A stretch of DNA of 64,000 nucleotides from Allorhodopirellula solitaria (GTDB lineage: Bacteria; Planctomycetota; Planctomycetia; Pirellulales; Pirellulaceae), in the NCBI RefSeq assembly GCF_007859855.1, contig NZ_SJPK01000002.1, forward strand, positions 491,003-555,002, given 5' to 3'. Position 1 is the first letter of the stretch; each line of letters opens with the position of its first letter. The translations under genes were made by a program, and so were the position numbers. Positions 9,093 through 18,700 of the stretch are shown here, in pieces. Below the pieces are notes generated by a model. That model was given only the letters and a program-made list of their open reading frames with translations, did not search any database and was not told the origin of the DNA.

Positions 9093-10937
9093 TCAGTCCA
9101 GCGTCACGTCGATCGGTTCGCCGCCGACCTGAGCTTGCTCGGCGATCACGCGTTGGGGAGCGTCCTCGCCAACCTTGATCACAAATGATTTGCCCTTGGG
9201 GGCACCAGGCGTGAAGGACTTGCCCGCGACGCGAACGGTGTAGAGCACGTCGTTGCTATCCGCATCGATCAGTTGGACAACAGGGGACTCGACATCAAAG
9301 CTGAGTTCACCGAGTTTGCCCCAGGACGGTGGGTTGTAGTTGTCAAACTGTGAGATCGTGCGTGGCCACCCCGGGTACTGTTTCGCGTCTGGATCGGTCA
9401 CATCCACGTTACGCGGCCAGCACTCCATGGTGATCTCGCGAGTTTTCGTGTTGAAACGGACGATCCCAAATCCAGCTGCACGAGTGTTGAGCAGATTGCC
9501 CGCGGGCCGTTTTTCTGGGTTGGCAGCAGCGTAGTTGGTGACTTTGTTGGCGAATCCATCGAGCTGATCGCCGGTGTACTCTGGACTGCCGGGCTCACGA
9601 TTCGCTCCTGGTTCGATCGGTTCCCACCAACGCAGATAGAGGTTCGCGATCGATGGCACGCAGAACGACCAGACGGCGTCGCGGTACTCATCGATGCCGT
9701 GATGAAAGAGGGTGGCCAAGTGTTGGTCCCCGGCATAGTGAAACGCGAAGGCTTTGCGAAGAGCGGCGAGCGCCCGATTGCGGCCCGTTTGCGGCCAACC
9801 ATTGGAATCCATGTCCGCGTGCAGACGACCGTTAGCACTACCGTGAATGTGGGCGCCCCCACAGAAAATTGTCTGCGAGAGAGCGACCTTCATGTCGGCA
9901 GCATGCCAATCTTGAGCCCATGCGTCGAGAAACGCAAGCTGTCGATCACCGAGCAGCACTGCGCCCTCGACATCGACGCTCTTGGGATCATATTCGGGGT
10001 TGCGAATGTGGTCGGGACGCGGTCCCTGTTTCGGCACACGGCCAGCAGGACCGGTTTTGAATTTACGGTCTTCGAGAATGGCAAAGTCAATATTGCCCCA
10101 ATTCAAATTGGTGAAGTAGACACCGATTCCCTGGTCGACTTTACGGGGATCGACCGGATCGGGAAGGTGGCTGGTCTGGGCTCGCTCGACTTCTTTGACG
10201 TACACAGCCGGTTTGGAATAGCCACCGTCGGAGGCACCGCTGAGCGTGGAGATTTTGCCGCTCTCACCCCACAGGTTGGGTTGGCCCACGTCATGATCGT
10301 CGGGTAGGCAAATGGTGGGGCGATCCTTGATGATGTCGCCAAAATCACGGCCAAACTTCAGCCAAGCGGCGTAGTGTCGATTGTGATCGTAAACCTGGTC
10401 ACCGGAGAAGTACAGCACGTCCGCGTCGACCTTGTTGACATTGTCAATCAGGTCCTGGCGAGAGATGTCACCACCATGGGCGGGCTGGATCGAATTGCCG
10501 GTGAACCCTGCGACGATGATGACATCTTGGTCGGTCGGGTTCTTCCGAATCGTGCCCTCGTAGAATGCGGTATCGCCGTGGGCCACACGGTATCGGTGCT
10601 GCTGGGAATCGTCCCAGTCCTTGACTCGAAAGGGGGCAGTCCAGCCAGGTTCGATCACCTTCGTCTGGGCAACCTCCACCCACTCCCCGTCCTTCTCGAT
10701 CTGCAGTCGAACGATTTTGGGGTCGCCCGCGGACAGCGGATAGAGCTGCGCGGTGAGTTTCAAGGTGTGATCGTTCACCGTGTACAGGGCGAAACAAATC
10801 ACGTCCTTCTTGGCCACTTTGGGAATGCTCAGGTCGGCGCGTTTCCTCGCTCGCGAACCATTCTGCTGAGCCAGAACGGGGCCGCCGAGCAAGAGTACGG
10901 CCAAGCAGCCCAGGACGGTATAGTGCAATGATCTCAT
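9093..10937 (-). CDS. PhoD-like alkaline phosphatase/phosphodiesterase, secreted
   Basis: A 614-residue protein with a Sec signal peptide (hydrophobic YTVLGCLAVLLLGGPVLAQ). The metallophosphatase core shows YFSGDQVYDHNRHYAAW, with the metal-ligand Asp, and the LPDDHDVGQPN segment expected of PhoD-like enzymes. It probably releases phosphate from phosphodiesters outside the cell. An N-terminal fibronectin-like region precedes the catalytic part, and a beta-rich tail follows. Its ATG overlaps the stop of the upstream membrane-protein gene by 4 nt (ATGA), so the two are translated from one message. The exact substrate is unknown. Confidence 0.85.
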   Translation of the reverse strand: MRSLHYTVLGCLAVLLLGGPVLAQQNGSRARKRADLSIPKVAKKDVICFALYTVNDHTLKLTAQLYPLSAGDPKIVRLQIEKDGEWVEVAQTKVIEPGWTAPFRVKDWDDSQQHRYRVAHGDTAFYEGTIRKNPTDQDVIIVAGFTGNSIQPAHGGDISRQDLIDNVNKVDADVLYFSGDQVYDHNRHYAAWLKFGRDFGDIIKDRPTICLPDDHDVGQPNLWGESGKISTLSGASDGGYSKPAVYVKEVERAQTSHLPDPVDPRKVDQGIGVYFTNLNWGNIDFAILEDRKFKTGPAGRVPKQGPRPDHIRNPEYDPKSVDVEGAVLLGDRQLAFLDAWAQDWHAADMKVALSQTIFCGGAHIHGSANGRLHADMDSNGWPQTGRNRALAALRKAFAFHYAGDQHLATLFHHGIDEYRDAVWSFCVPSIANLYLRWWEPIEPGANREPGSPEYTGDQLDGFANKVTNYAAANPEKRPAGNLLNTRAAGFGIVRFNTKTREITMECWPRNVDVTDPDAKQYPGWPRTISQFDNYNPPSWGKLGELSFDVESPVVQLIDADSNDVLYTVRVAGKSFTPGAPKGKSFVIKVGEDAPQRVIAEQAQVGGEPIDVTLD

Positions 10938-12019
10938 GATGTTGTCTCAGTTGAGCATGGGTTCGTGTCGGTACCCGAAGCGGTGTGGGCGATGGCAGGT
11001 TCGTCCTCCTGCCGAGGCCTCCATAGGATAACAAGATACAGCGGCAGGAGGAAATGTGGCGCTCGCAGGATGGCTTCGTGGACGAATTGGTCGGCTCCCC
11101 AGTAGTTCAAGCTCATCGACATACCGGCGACCGGCCGCGCCAAGGCCGTGAGTAATCCCCAGACAACCGCGTACATCGCGGCCGGTTGACGCAGCCCAGG
11201 AATGAACAACGCAAAGCAGACCGCAAAGTCCAGGATACCGAACCCACGCAACAGGATATTCGCGGTCTCGTAGGAGACACCCAAGCAAACGCAGGTCATC
11301 CCATAGAAAATACCGGGCGTCGGCCACCATCCGATCGCGTAGCTGCCGTGGCCGGCAAACGTCATCACCACCGCGAGGATGGCCGTGCCAATGGTGATGC
11401 GGTGGCGAGGGCCAAGAACCAGGGCCAAAACGAGCACGATCGGGCTGAGGATCTGGCCACCATGCTCGACAAACATCGGCAGTTGACGTTGAGACGCAAC
11501 GTACTTGGCATAGCTGAGCACGCACAGCAGCAGACTGCCTCCGACCAGGCCCGCCATCTGAACGTAGGATCGAGGGCGGACCGTCACCGTCAACAGGGTG
11601 CACGCGAGAAAGAGCCAGCGGATGCGGGCAATCCATTTCTGGAGCCAGCCCTCGTCGTTGTCCGTGCCGACAAACTCGTCCCAGCTAATCCCCAATCGAT
11701 TTGCGAAATCATACGTGCCGTCTTGCCAGAGCAGGATCCCGTAGGGACCTTCCCAGTAAAAGTGCACCCAGGTCCAGCCTGCAAAGCACAGAAACGCAGC
11801 CGCGCGAAGCACAGCGACTAAGCAGGTCGGGAAAAGTTTTTCGGTGGCATGAGCCGACGGCGCTAGCCGCGGGTTCCCGCTGTTACCCGCGGCTAGCGCC
11901 GTCGGCTCACAAGAGTTGTGCGGAATCATTTCTCCCGATGTGCTTGAAACATGGTCCATCGCAGCCCGACTACGCGTTGCCGGAGCACCGATATCCTCTT
12001 CGCTGTCATGGTTAATCAT
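10934..12019 (-). CDS. Polytopic membrane protein of unknown function
   Basis: About 361 residues from the ATG at 12019. The C-terminal 290 residues hold around seven or eight hydrophobic segments, for example VLRAAAFLCFAGWTW near the start and LPLYLVILWRP near the end. No family was recognised. The start is doubtful: a perfect 25-bp-stem hairpin repeat (11851-11910) lies within the first 60 codons and is read through in frame, giving an odd EPTALAAG-type peptide. Possible starts are ATG 12019, ATG 11959 or, beyond the hairpin, GTG 11812 (292 residues, beginning at the first membrane span). It is coupled to the PhoD-like gene by a 4-nt overlap, suggesting a linked envelope role. Confidence 0.7.
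   Translation of the reverse strand: MINHDSEEDIGAPATRSRAAMDHVSSTSGEMIPHNSCEPTALAAGNSGNPRLAPSAHATEKLFPTCLVAVLRAAAFLCFAGWTWVHFYWEGPYGILLWQDGTYDFANRLGISWDEFVGTDNDEGWLQKWIARIRWLFLACTLLTVTVRPRSYVQMAGLVGGSLLLCVLSYAKYVASQRQLPMFVEHGGQILSPIVLVLALVLGPRHRITIGTAILAVVMTFAGHGSYAIGWWPTPGIFYGMTCVCLGVSYETANILLRGFGILDFAVCFALFIPGLRQPAAMYAVVWGLLTALARPVAGMSMSLNYWGADQFVHEAILRAPHFLLPLYLVILWRPRQEDEPAIAHTASGTDTNPCSTETTS
11851..11910. repeat. 60-bp hairpin element with a 25-bp perfect stem
   Basis: The left arm 11851-11875 and right arm 11886-11910 are exact reverse complements, separated by a 10-nt loop. The arms include GCCGACGGCGCTAGCCGCGG. The element sits inside the open reading frame of the downstream membrane-protein gene, ahead of its first hydrophobic segment, without breaking the frame. 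It looks like a dispersed palindromic repeat rather than a terminator, since no T-tract follows on either strand. Confidence 0.92.
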
Positions 12020-12201
12020 CGTGGAATCGTTCCAAACGGCCTGGCGACTGACGGGGGTTTTATCATAGTCGGGTTTCTGGCGCACCGACCTCTGCGCCGC
12101 GGGCACTCAATTGCTATCATCATGCATCCGACCGATTGTCGCGATTTTTCTGCGCTCGCCCGGATTGGCGAGCACGGGAAGGCCGCTGTGGAGATTTTTC
12201 T

Positions 12202-14505
12202 TTGAACACCTTATTGATTGTCCTGATCGTACTCGCGGTTCTCGTTGCGATTCTTGGCTTGATTGCATGGAAGTTCCCACGGCGATTTGTGCGAGGACTG
12301 TTCCGACCCTTCTTGGAGATTTTCTATCGCGGCCGAACCGTCGGTTTAGAAAACTTACCCGCCGAGGGCGGCGTGATGCTAGTCAGCAACCATGTTTCGT
12401 GGATCGATGGTATTTTGATTCTGTGGTTGCTGCCACGAAACGTTCGATTTGTCGTCGACGGCGGGAACTTCCACTCGCCGCTGGCAAAATATTTGTCGGG
12501 AGCCTTCGATACGATTCTGATGATGGGTGGTCCCAAGTCAATCGGACGGGCACTGCGGTCTGCTCGCGAGGGACTCAATAACGGCGAGGTGATCGGGATT
12601 TTCGCAGAGGGGACAATCACGAGAACGGGCCAGCTTCAAGCGTTCAAACCGGGGATGACGAAGATTCTCCAGAGGACCGACGCTCAGGTCCTGCCCGTTC
12701 ATATCGAAGGGATTTGGGGCAGTATTTTCAGTTTTTCAGGAGGCCGGTTTTTTAAGAAATGGCCCACCCAGTTCCGACGCACGATCACCCTATACATCGG
12801 GGAGCCACTGCCGCCGGAAACTCCGATCTCAACCATTCGCTCACGCGTGCAAGCCCTGGGATCACGCGCTCAGATTGACAACCGAGATCAGTTCCCCGTT
12901 CTCGCCCAACGCGTCCTGCGATGCTGGCGGCGGCGTGGAAAACGGCTGCAAGCTGCCGATTCCCTGGGCGTCGAAGCGGGCGGCCGGACCCTGTTGATCC
13001 GTACTCTGGCGCTGCGCCGATGCCTGCGCCGCGAAGTCTTTTCGGCTGATGAGCAGTTCGTAGGCGTGCTCCTGCCGCCGAGCGTTGGCGCCGTTGCGGT
13101 CAACGTCGCATTGGCAGCGGATCGGCGGGTCAGTGCGAATTTGAACTATACCGTCAGCAGCGACGTGATGAATCACTGCATCCGGACCACGGGGGTCAAG
13201 CACGTTTTGACAAGCGATCGGTTCCTGGAAAAACTTGACCTCGACCTCGATGCCGAGATCGTTTCTCTCGATGAGCTCAAGGAAAAAGTGTCCCTGGGTG
13301 ACAAGATCGTTGCCACGTTGCAATCAACGATCGTGCCCGCTTGGTTAACCGATCGTATTCTCGGGCTGCACAAGATCGTCAGCGATGATTTACTCACGGT
13401 GATTTTTACGAGCGGTTCGACGGGGATGCCCAAAGGCGTGTTATTGTCTAACGCCAATGTCAGTCACAATGTCGATGCCGTGGGCCGCGCTGTGCGGCTC
13501 GATCGAGACGATACCATTCTCGGCGTGCTGCCGTTTTTCCACTCCTTTGGTTACGCCGTCACCCTGTGGGCAGCCCAGACCCTCGGGCCAGCTGGCGTGT
13601 ATCACTTCAATCCGCTCGACGCCAAACAGATCGGCAAGCTGGTCGAAAAGTACAAAGCCACCGTCTTGCTGGCCACGCCAACGTTCTTGCGTGGTTACCT
13701 GCGACGTGTCCCGCCGGAACAGTTCCAAACGCTTGATGTCGTCGTCGTCGGTGCGGAGAAAATGCCGCTGGATCTGTTCGAGAGCTTTGAGAAGAAATTC
13801 GGTGTGCGCCCTGTCGAAGGCTACGGCTTGACGGAGATGAGCCCTCTCGTCAGCGTGAATATTCCCATCTCACGATCGATGGCAAAGCATCAACCCGATC
13901 GCGCCGAAGGCAGCGTGGGGCGACCGCTGCCGGGGATCTCTGCGAAAGTCCTATCTCCCGACGACCACAGCGAACTCTCGACCGGAGAGGATGGGTTGCT
14001 GATGGTGACCGGACCCAACGTGATGTGTGGTTACGCCGGGCAAGATGAGCTAACACGGAAAGCCATTCTGGACGGTTGGTACAGCACCGGAGACATCGCT
14101 CACGTCGATGCAGATGGATTCCTGTACATCACAGGACGCTTGAGCCGCTTCTCGAAGATCGGTGGTGAGATGGTGCCGCATCTCAAGGTGGAAGAAGAGA
14201 TCGCGAAGATTCTCGTCGAGGGCGAAGAAGATGATCAATTGCGAGCCTGCGTCACGGCCGTTCCCGACGAAAAGAAAGGTGAGCGATTGATCGTTCTCTA
14301 CACAGAAACCGCCAAGACCGTCGACGAGATCCGGGAGAGTCTCCGGGCAGCGGGATTGGCGAACCTGTTCATTCCCGGAAACGATGGGTTCGTCCAAGTG
14401 GATGAGATTCCGCTCCTAGGCACCGGCAAACTCGACCTCAAAGCTGCCAAGGATCTGGCGTTAGCGAAAACGTCGACCAAGACGAGTGCGCCCGTGGTTG
14501 ACTAG
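12202..14505 (+). CDS. aas: Bifunctional acyltransferase / acyl-ACP (acyl-CoA) synthetase, Aas type
   Basis: About 767 residues. The N-terminus has a membrane segment (LLIVLIVLAVLVAILGLIAW), then a PlsC domain with the HX4D motif in SNHVSWID and the phosphate-binding FAEGTITR. The C-terminal 500 residues form an AMP-binding domain with the P-loop TSGSTGMPKG, the YGLTEMSP motif and STGDIAHVD. E. coli Aas uses these activities to re-acylate lysophospholipids. The LplT-like transporter domain fused in some homologues is absent. No ATG exists near the start. The TTG at 12202, just before the hydrophobic segment, is preferred over the TTG at 12136, whose extra 22 codons look non-coding. Confidence 0.85.
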   Translation: MNTLLIVLIVLAVLVAILGLIAWKFPRRFVRGLFRPFLEIFYRGRTVGLENLPAEGGVMLVSNHVSWIDGILILWLLPRNVRFVVDGGNFHSPLAKYLSGAFDTILMMGGPKSIGRALRSAREGLNNGEVIGIFAEGTITRTGQLQAFKPGMTKILQRTDAQVLPVHIEGIWGSIFSFSGGRFFKKWPTQFRRTITLYIGEPLPPETPISTIRSRVQALGSRAQIDNRDQFPVLAQRVLRCWRRRGKRLQAADSLGVEAGGRTLLIRTLALRRCLRREVFSADEQFVGVLLPPSVGAVAVNVALAADRRVSANLNYTVSSDVMNHCIRTTGVKHVLTSDRFLEKLDLDLDAEIVSLDELKEKVSLGDKIVATLQSTIVPAWLTDRILGLHKIVSDDLLTVIFTSGSTGMPKGVLLSNANVSHNVDAVGRAVRLDRDDTILGVLPFFHSFGYAVTLWAAQTLGPAGVYHFNPLDAKQIGKLVEKYKATVLLATPTFLRGYLRRVPPEQFQTLDVVVVGAEKMPLDLFESFEKKFGVRPVEGYGLTEMSPLVSVNIPISRSMAKHQPDRAEGSVGRPLPGISAKVLSPDDHSELSTGEDGLLMVTGPNVMCGYAGQDELTRKAILDGWYSTGDIAHVDADGFLYITGRLSRFSKIGGEMVPHLKVEEEIAKILVEGEEDDQLRACVTAVPDEKKGERLIVLYTETAKTVDEIRESLRAAGLANLFIPGNDGFVQVDEIPLLGTGKLDLKAAKDLALAKTSTKTSAPVVD

Positions 14506-14670
14506 CCCAACCACGTCCTCGGTCGTCGCCGCGGAAGTGCCGGAGCAGTCATTCGCGAAAGTGGAGTGGGCGGTGAGTTGTTGATTACCCACGAGTATCC
14601 CGAAGGGATACTTCTGGATATGGAGCAGCTCGTTGGTTCGTCCAATACGACACGTATTCCTCCCCCATTC

Positions 14671-14733
14671 CTAAGCCGTCGCAGCCGACAGGTCGTCAGC
14701 CACGAGCGGGTGAATGCGAAGCAACTCAGCCAT
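14671..14733 (-). pseudogene. Remnant of a RelE/ParE-type toxin gene
   Basis: The ATG at 14733 overlaps the end of the antitoxin remnant by 8 nt, as in intact modules. It encodes 20 residues ending HPLVADDLSAATA, which matches the usual N-terminus of ParE/RelE-like toxins (HPLAxxDLxxAxxWY), followed by TAG at 14671. The codons after the stop keep no clear toxin signature, so the gene is truncated or heavily decayed. Confidence 0.55.
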
Positions 14734-14840
14734 CGACATGCCGCCACATTTCGTCGCGATCAATCGCGATGGACGGATCGGCCTTCAGCTCTGCGCTGCG
14801 GCGTTGGGCTTCTTCTCGCTGCCAAGGCTGGAGCACAATT
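14726..14840 (-). pseudogene. C-terminal remnant of an addiction-module antitoxin
   Basis: The reverse-strand frame gives WQREEAQRRSAELKADPS and then EEMW-like RDEMWRHVDG before TGA at 14726. This is the usual C-terminal half of small addiction-module component antitoxins, which carry an ELxxDP and a terminal W-x-x-V element. The N-terminal half is missing: a 32-bp palindrome at 14841-14872 abuts the recognisable part, suggesting its arrival or a deletion removed the 5' end. Confidence 0.6.
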
Positions 14841-14872
14841 GGCTCATCGGACGCACCGATGTCGGATGAGCC
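14841..14872. repeat. 32-bp palindrome next to the antitoxin remnant
   Basis: The arms GGCTCATC-G-GAC and GTC-G-GATGAGCC pair with one G-G mismatch around a GCACCGAT loop. It directly borders the surviving part of the antitoxin gene. Confidence 0.8.
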
Positions 14873-15231
14873 GATTTTTCTCACAGATGCGGCTGTGCAA
14901 GATGCTGTGATTGCAGGCGACGCACCCAGCGATCGAATGATCGACATCTGGGACGAGCCCGCATGGGAGCGGGCTGAATGCTCTATTTTGCTATTCGCAA
15001 AACGCGGATTCCCGTTGGACGAGCGGGCAGTCGGTTGAAGCCGAGGCGCGCAAACGAGCGGGTGGGCGGCGCTACCCGGTGCCTTACGGCACTCCGCTCG
15101 AGTTTGCTGCAAGCCGACTGGGGCTCCCGTTTCGTGGCTAGCCATCAGGACTGACGTCCTGGGCTAAACCTCGTAACGATGCAAGAAGGGCTGTTCCCAA
15201 AGGAGGCCAGTGCCCTTGCTCAGACAGGCTC
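14873..15231. other. Gene-free stretch carrying further small palindromes
   Basis: No coding region was recognised in these roughly 360 bp. It holds a palindrome at 14956-14975 (AGCCCGC/GCGGGCT, 6-nt loop), a short one around GTGCCTTACGGCAC near 15080, and a bulged hairpin at 15139-15166 (TAGCC and CAGGAC paired with GTCCTG and GGCTA, loop TGAC). With 14841-14872 they form a patchwork of dispersed-repeat debris. The 14506-14670 stretch before the toxin remnant shows nothing else recognisable. Confidence 0.7.
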
Positions 15232-15630
15232 TCAGTCGTCCAGGCCCGCGTCGGTGGCGGGGAGTTCGTGAGCTTTGATCTTGGCGCCGAAGGCGCGGCC
15301 GTCGGTGCTCTTGAGCTCATTGGCCTTTTGGAAGCCGGCGAGAATCTTGGCTTTGGCTTCCTCGGGGTTACTCTTGATGTATTCCTTGGGGAAATCCTCG
15401 GCGCTGAGGAATTTTTTGACGGCCTTGCCGTACTCGTTGCGGACATCGTCCTTCTTTTCACCCTTGACGTGGCAAATGTAGCAATTCGCCTTCCTCACGG
15501 TTTTCTTGTATTCGTCGGGGAGTTCGGATTCCATGATCTTGGCCTTGAATTGCTTGCCGAATTCGCTAATTGCGAAAGAGGGCGTGGCAAACAAAGCGAC
15601 GAGTCCGAACATCAGAGCCAAACGTTTCAT
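15232..15630 (-). CDS. Small secreted CxxCH (c-type haem) protein
   Basis: A 132-residue protein with a Sec signal peptide (MKRLALMFGLVALFATPSFA, cleavage after residue 20). The mature part has one CYICH haem-attachment motif (Cys50, Cys53, His54) and many Lys/Glu residues. Covalent haem binding in the periplasm is inferred from the motif. The domain is not an ordinary cytochrome c that I can name, and no distal Met ligand is obvious. Possible roles are electron carrier or peroxide handling. It stands alone, with the repeat-rich gap downstream and the kinase gene upstream on the same strand. Confidence 0.75.
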   Translation of the reverse strand: MKRLALMFGLVALFATPSFAISEFGKQFKAKIMESELPDEYKKTVRKANCYICHVKGEKKDDVRNEYGKAVKKFLSAEDFPKEYIKSNPEEAKAKILAGFQKANELKSTDGRAFGAKIKAHELPATDAGLDD

Positions 15631-15768
15631 TGAGGTTTCCTGGGTAACTGGGTGGGATGTTGAAGGTGGGAAGATGAACAGCGGAGCTGATCACGGCACT
15701 ATTAAAGTCACAGGACGGGGGAAAAGTCAAATGGCAATTTTCAAGAAGCGGCCAATCCGACCGTCCCG

Positions 15769-18700
15769 CTAGCGTGATTCGGAATCGCGCGTGTCTGGAA
15801 TAGGCTCCTGGAATGTTCGCTGCATCGGCAGATTGGGCAAGTTCTTTTCACGAAAACCGGCAAATAAAGAGCCGTCTTGTCGAAAATCGGCCGGAATCAG
15901 CTGGCTGACGGGAATTGATTCTGGCAAAGGCTCAGACCAACGCACGACCCAGCGTGGTGTTTGGTCATCGGCCCAGTTCGGTGAATTGGCGATATCTGCC
16001 AAGGCATTCATGGTTGTCGTGGCGGTTTGCCCTGTTTCATCACGCAGCAGTAGCAAGGGGTCGCTGAGGGTGGTGTCTGTCTCATAGGCGTTCGACGCCC
16101 CGCGAATTCGCAGCCAGGATTGGTCGCGATCTTCGCGAGAAATGCCACTGATCTCTACTTGTGGCACGCCGCGATCAATGACGAAGACACTTTCTTCGGC
16201 CTGCCGCTCGATCGACACCGGATAGGGGGCGCTGACGCCCAATCGCATCTGCAATAGCCCCCGCGGGATGTCAGCGGTGAGACGTTGCAATGACAGCCGA
16301 ATCGACCCCGATTTGGGTTGCGGTGGGAAGATCGATCCACCGGTTTCAATCATCCGACCGGACACGGCCAAGAGCCCGTTCTCCCAGAGCAACTGCAATT
16401 CAGCGGCGACGTCCATTCTCAGCATCGAGATTTGGCCGCGGATGATCACGTTATACAGTTCGAGGGAAACCAGCGGCATGGATTCGACCCTCTCGCTGGA
16501 GGCTCTCGATGGCCGCGGTTCCGTTGCGGGCACGGATTCGGGGTCGGTGATCACACTAAAGGCGTGGATGTCTTCGCGGCGCGACGGATTATCGATTGTG
16601 ATGGAACAATCGGTCAAGCGAACTCGTCGGTTGTCGTTCATGGCGATCATTGCGCCGCCGTCGGTCTCGCTGGCGGGGACGGTCCAGTACATATGGAGAT
16701 CGACCAATTCAATCCGGTTGGAGCCAATGGTCAGCATGTCGCTGCGCTGCATATTGATCTCACCTTGGGAGGCAAACACGATGGCAGTGCCTCCAGGTGC
16801 AGACGAGGAGATCACTAAGTCGTCCTCGGCAACGATGACAGGGCCCGTGGTGAGGATCGGGGTATCAATTTCGATTCTCCCGACATGGTGTCGCTGCGCC
16901 AAATCCAGTGCTTCTTGCAGGGTCGTCGCCAGCACCACGCCTTCCACTTCGGCTTGCCCGGAAAGTGCTGGCACGGATTCAGCCGCAATGATTCGGATCT
17001 GATGCGGCGGATCGAGGATGGTCGTGCGATTGAGGCCTTCGGGACCGGTCGGGAGCGACCCCATTTCCATCGACGACGGACTGGACCGAGCCAGGTCGGT
17101 GAAGGCTGGGAAAGGCGTCGGAATGGTCAGTGGGACGCCCACCTCTCCGCTGGCCGGGAGTGGGAAGCTACCTAGGCTCGGCGGATCGCTCGGCAAGTGG
17201 CTTTGCTCGCTCACGTCAACAGCAGCACTGGTCGCAGAGGGGCTCGTGCTGCTCGCCTCTGGGTCAGCGGTTGTCGAGCCCGGGTCGTGCGTGAACGTGG
17301 GCGAAAAATTTTGTTCAGCCAGCGCCCGGCCTGTTGCCGCTCCGACGGCGACCATGGGGAATGTCGACCCCGGCGAGGCACCACCGAGGGCTTCCAAGCC
17401 TGCTCTCGAATTGATTTCTGCGAGCGTGGGGCGGGCGGAGTCGCTCAGCGCCTGGCCCGGCACCATGAACTCGGTCGAGTCCGTCTCCGATGCTGCTGCC
17501 GAGCTGTCGCTGCTCGGCGTGAGTGGGGCCGATGCCACGGCACGATTCGCGGGCGAACCCGAGCGAAGTGTCGAGGCGTCCGGACGGCTGGCGTCTCCTT
17601 CGGCAGTCGCCGATCCCGATGATGTCGATGGTTGAAGGGGGCGAACGGTCGGCGCAAAGAGTGGGGCCGTATCCGGTTCGCTGGCGACGTCGGGCGTTTC
17701 AGCAGGTTGGCTCACGGGCGGCGATTCGAATGCCGTTTCGGAAACAGTCGCGGCAACTTGTGAGCTGAACTCACGCCGTTGTTGCGAGGAGAGCACTTCC
17801 AGGGCCAGAGCGCTGCTGACCAGTACGACGGCGGCCACGACCCACGGCAGGTGACGCAGGAGTCGCCACAGGAGCGGGTTGTCCCCCGCCACGGTGACCA
17901 CGTCGACGCCCCGGCTGCGGCGAAGGTTCTCGTGGCGGGCCAATTCCCGTAGGTCCGCGATCAATTGCTGTGAATTCTGGTAGCGTTGCTTCGGCTTTTT
18001 AGCCAGCATTTTGCGAATGATCGCCGCGAGCTCGTCACTGGCATCTTCGCGATGGTCGCGCACGTCGGGGATCGCCGCGTTGCCGTGGCTGAGCAGTTTC
18101 TGCAACATCGTGCCACCGGGATAGGGTGGCGACCCGGTGAGCATGTAGTAGAAGGTGCAGCCGAGCGAGTACAGGTCGCTGCGGATGTCGGCCAGTCTCG
18201 GATCGTGGGCCTGTTCAGGTGAGATGTAGTCGAACGTGCCGAGCGTCACACCGCTCGCCGTCATGTCTTCGCTGGTCTCAAAATTGTCCGAGCGGGCCAA
18301 ACCCATATCGACGAGCTTGATCGAACTCTCTTCGGTAACGACGACATTGGACGGCTTGATATCGCGATGCACGATCCCTCGCCGCGACGCGTGACCGATC
18401 GCTTCAGCGACCTGGGCGGTGTAGAAAACCGCATCGTCGAGCGACAGGGGGCCGTTCTGCGAGACGATATCGCGAATGTTGCGACCATCGATGTATTCGA
18501 AAACAATGTAATACCACGGCCCGTCGTTGCCGACTTCGAAGACGCGAGCGATGAGCGGGTGATCCAGCTTCGCGGCGCTTTGAGCTTCATTGCGAAACCG
18601 CCGCTGCAAATCGGGGTCACCCTCAGCAAAGGGGACCACTTTCACTGCCACGGTACGTCCCAGCCGATCATCGACGGCGCGGAATACCGCGCCCATTCCG

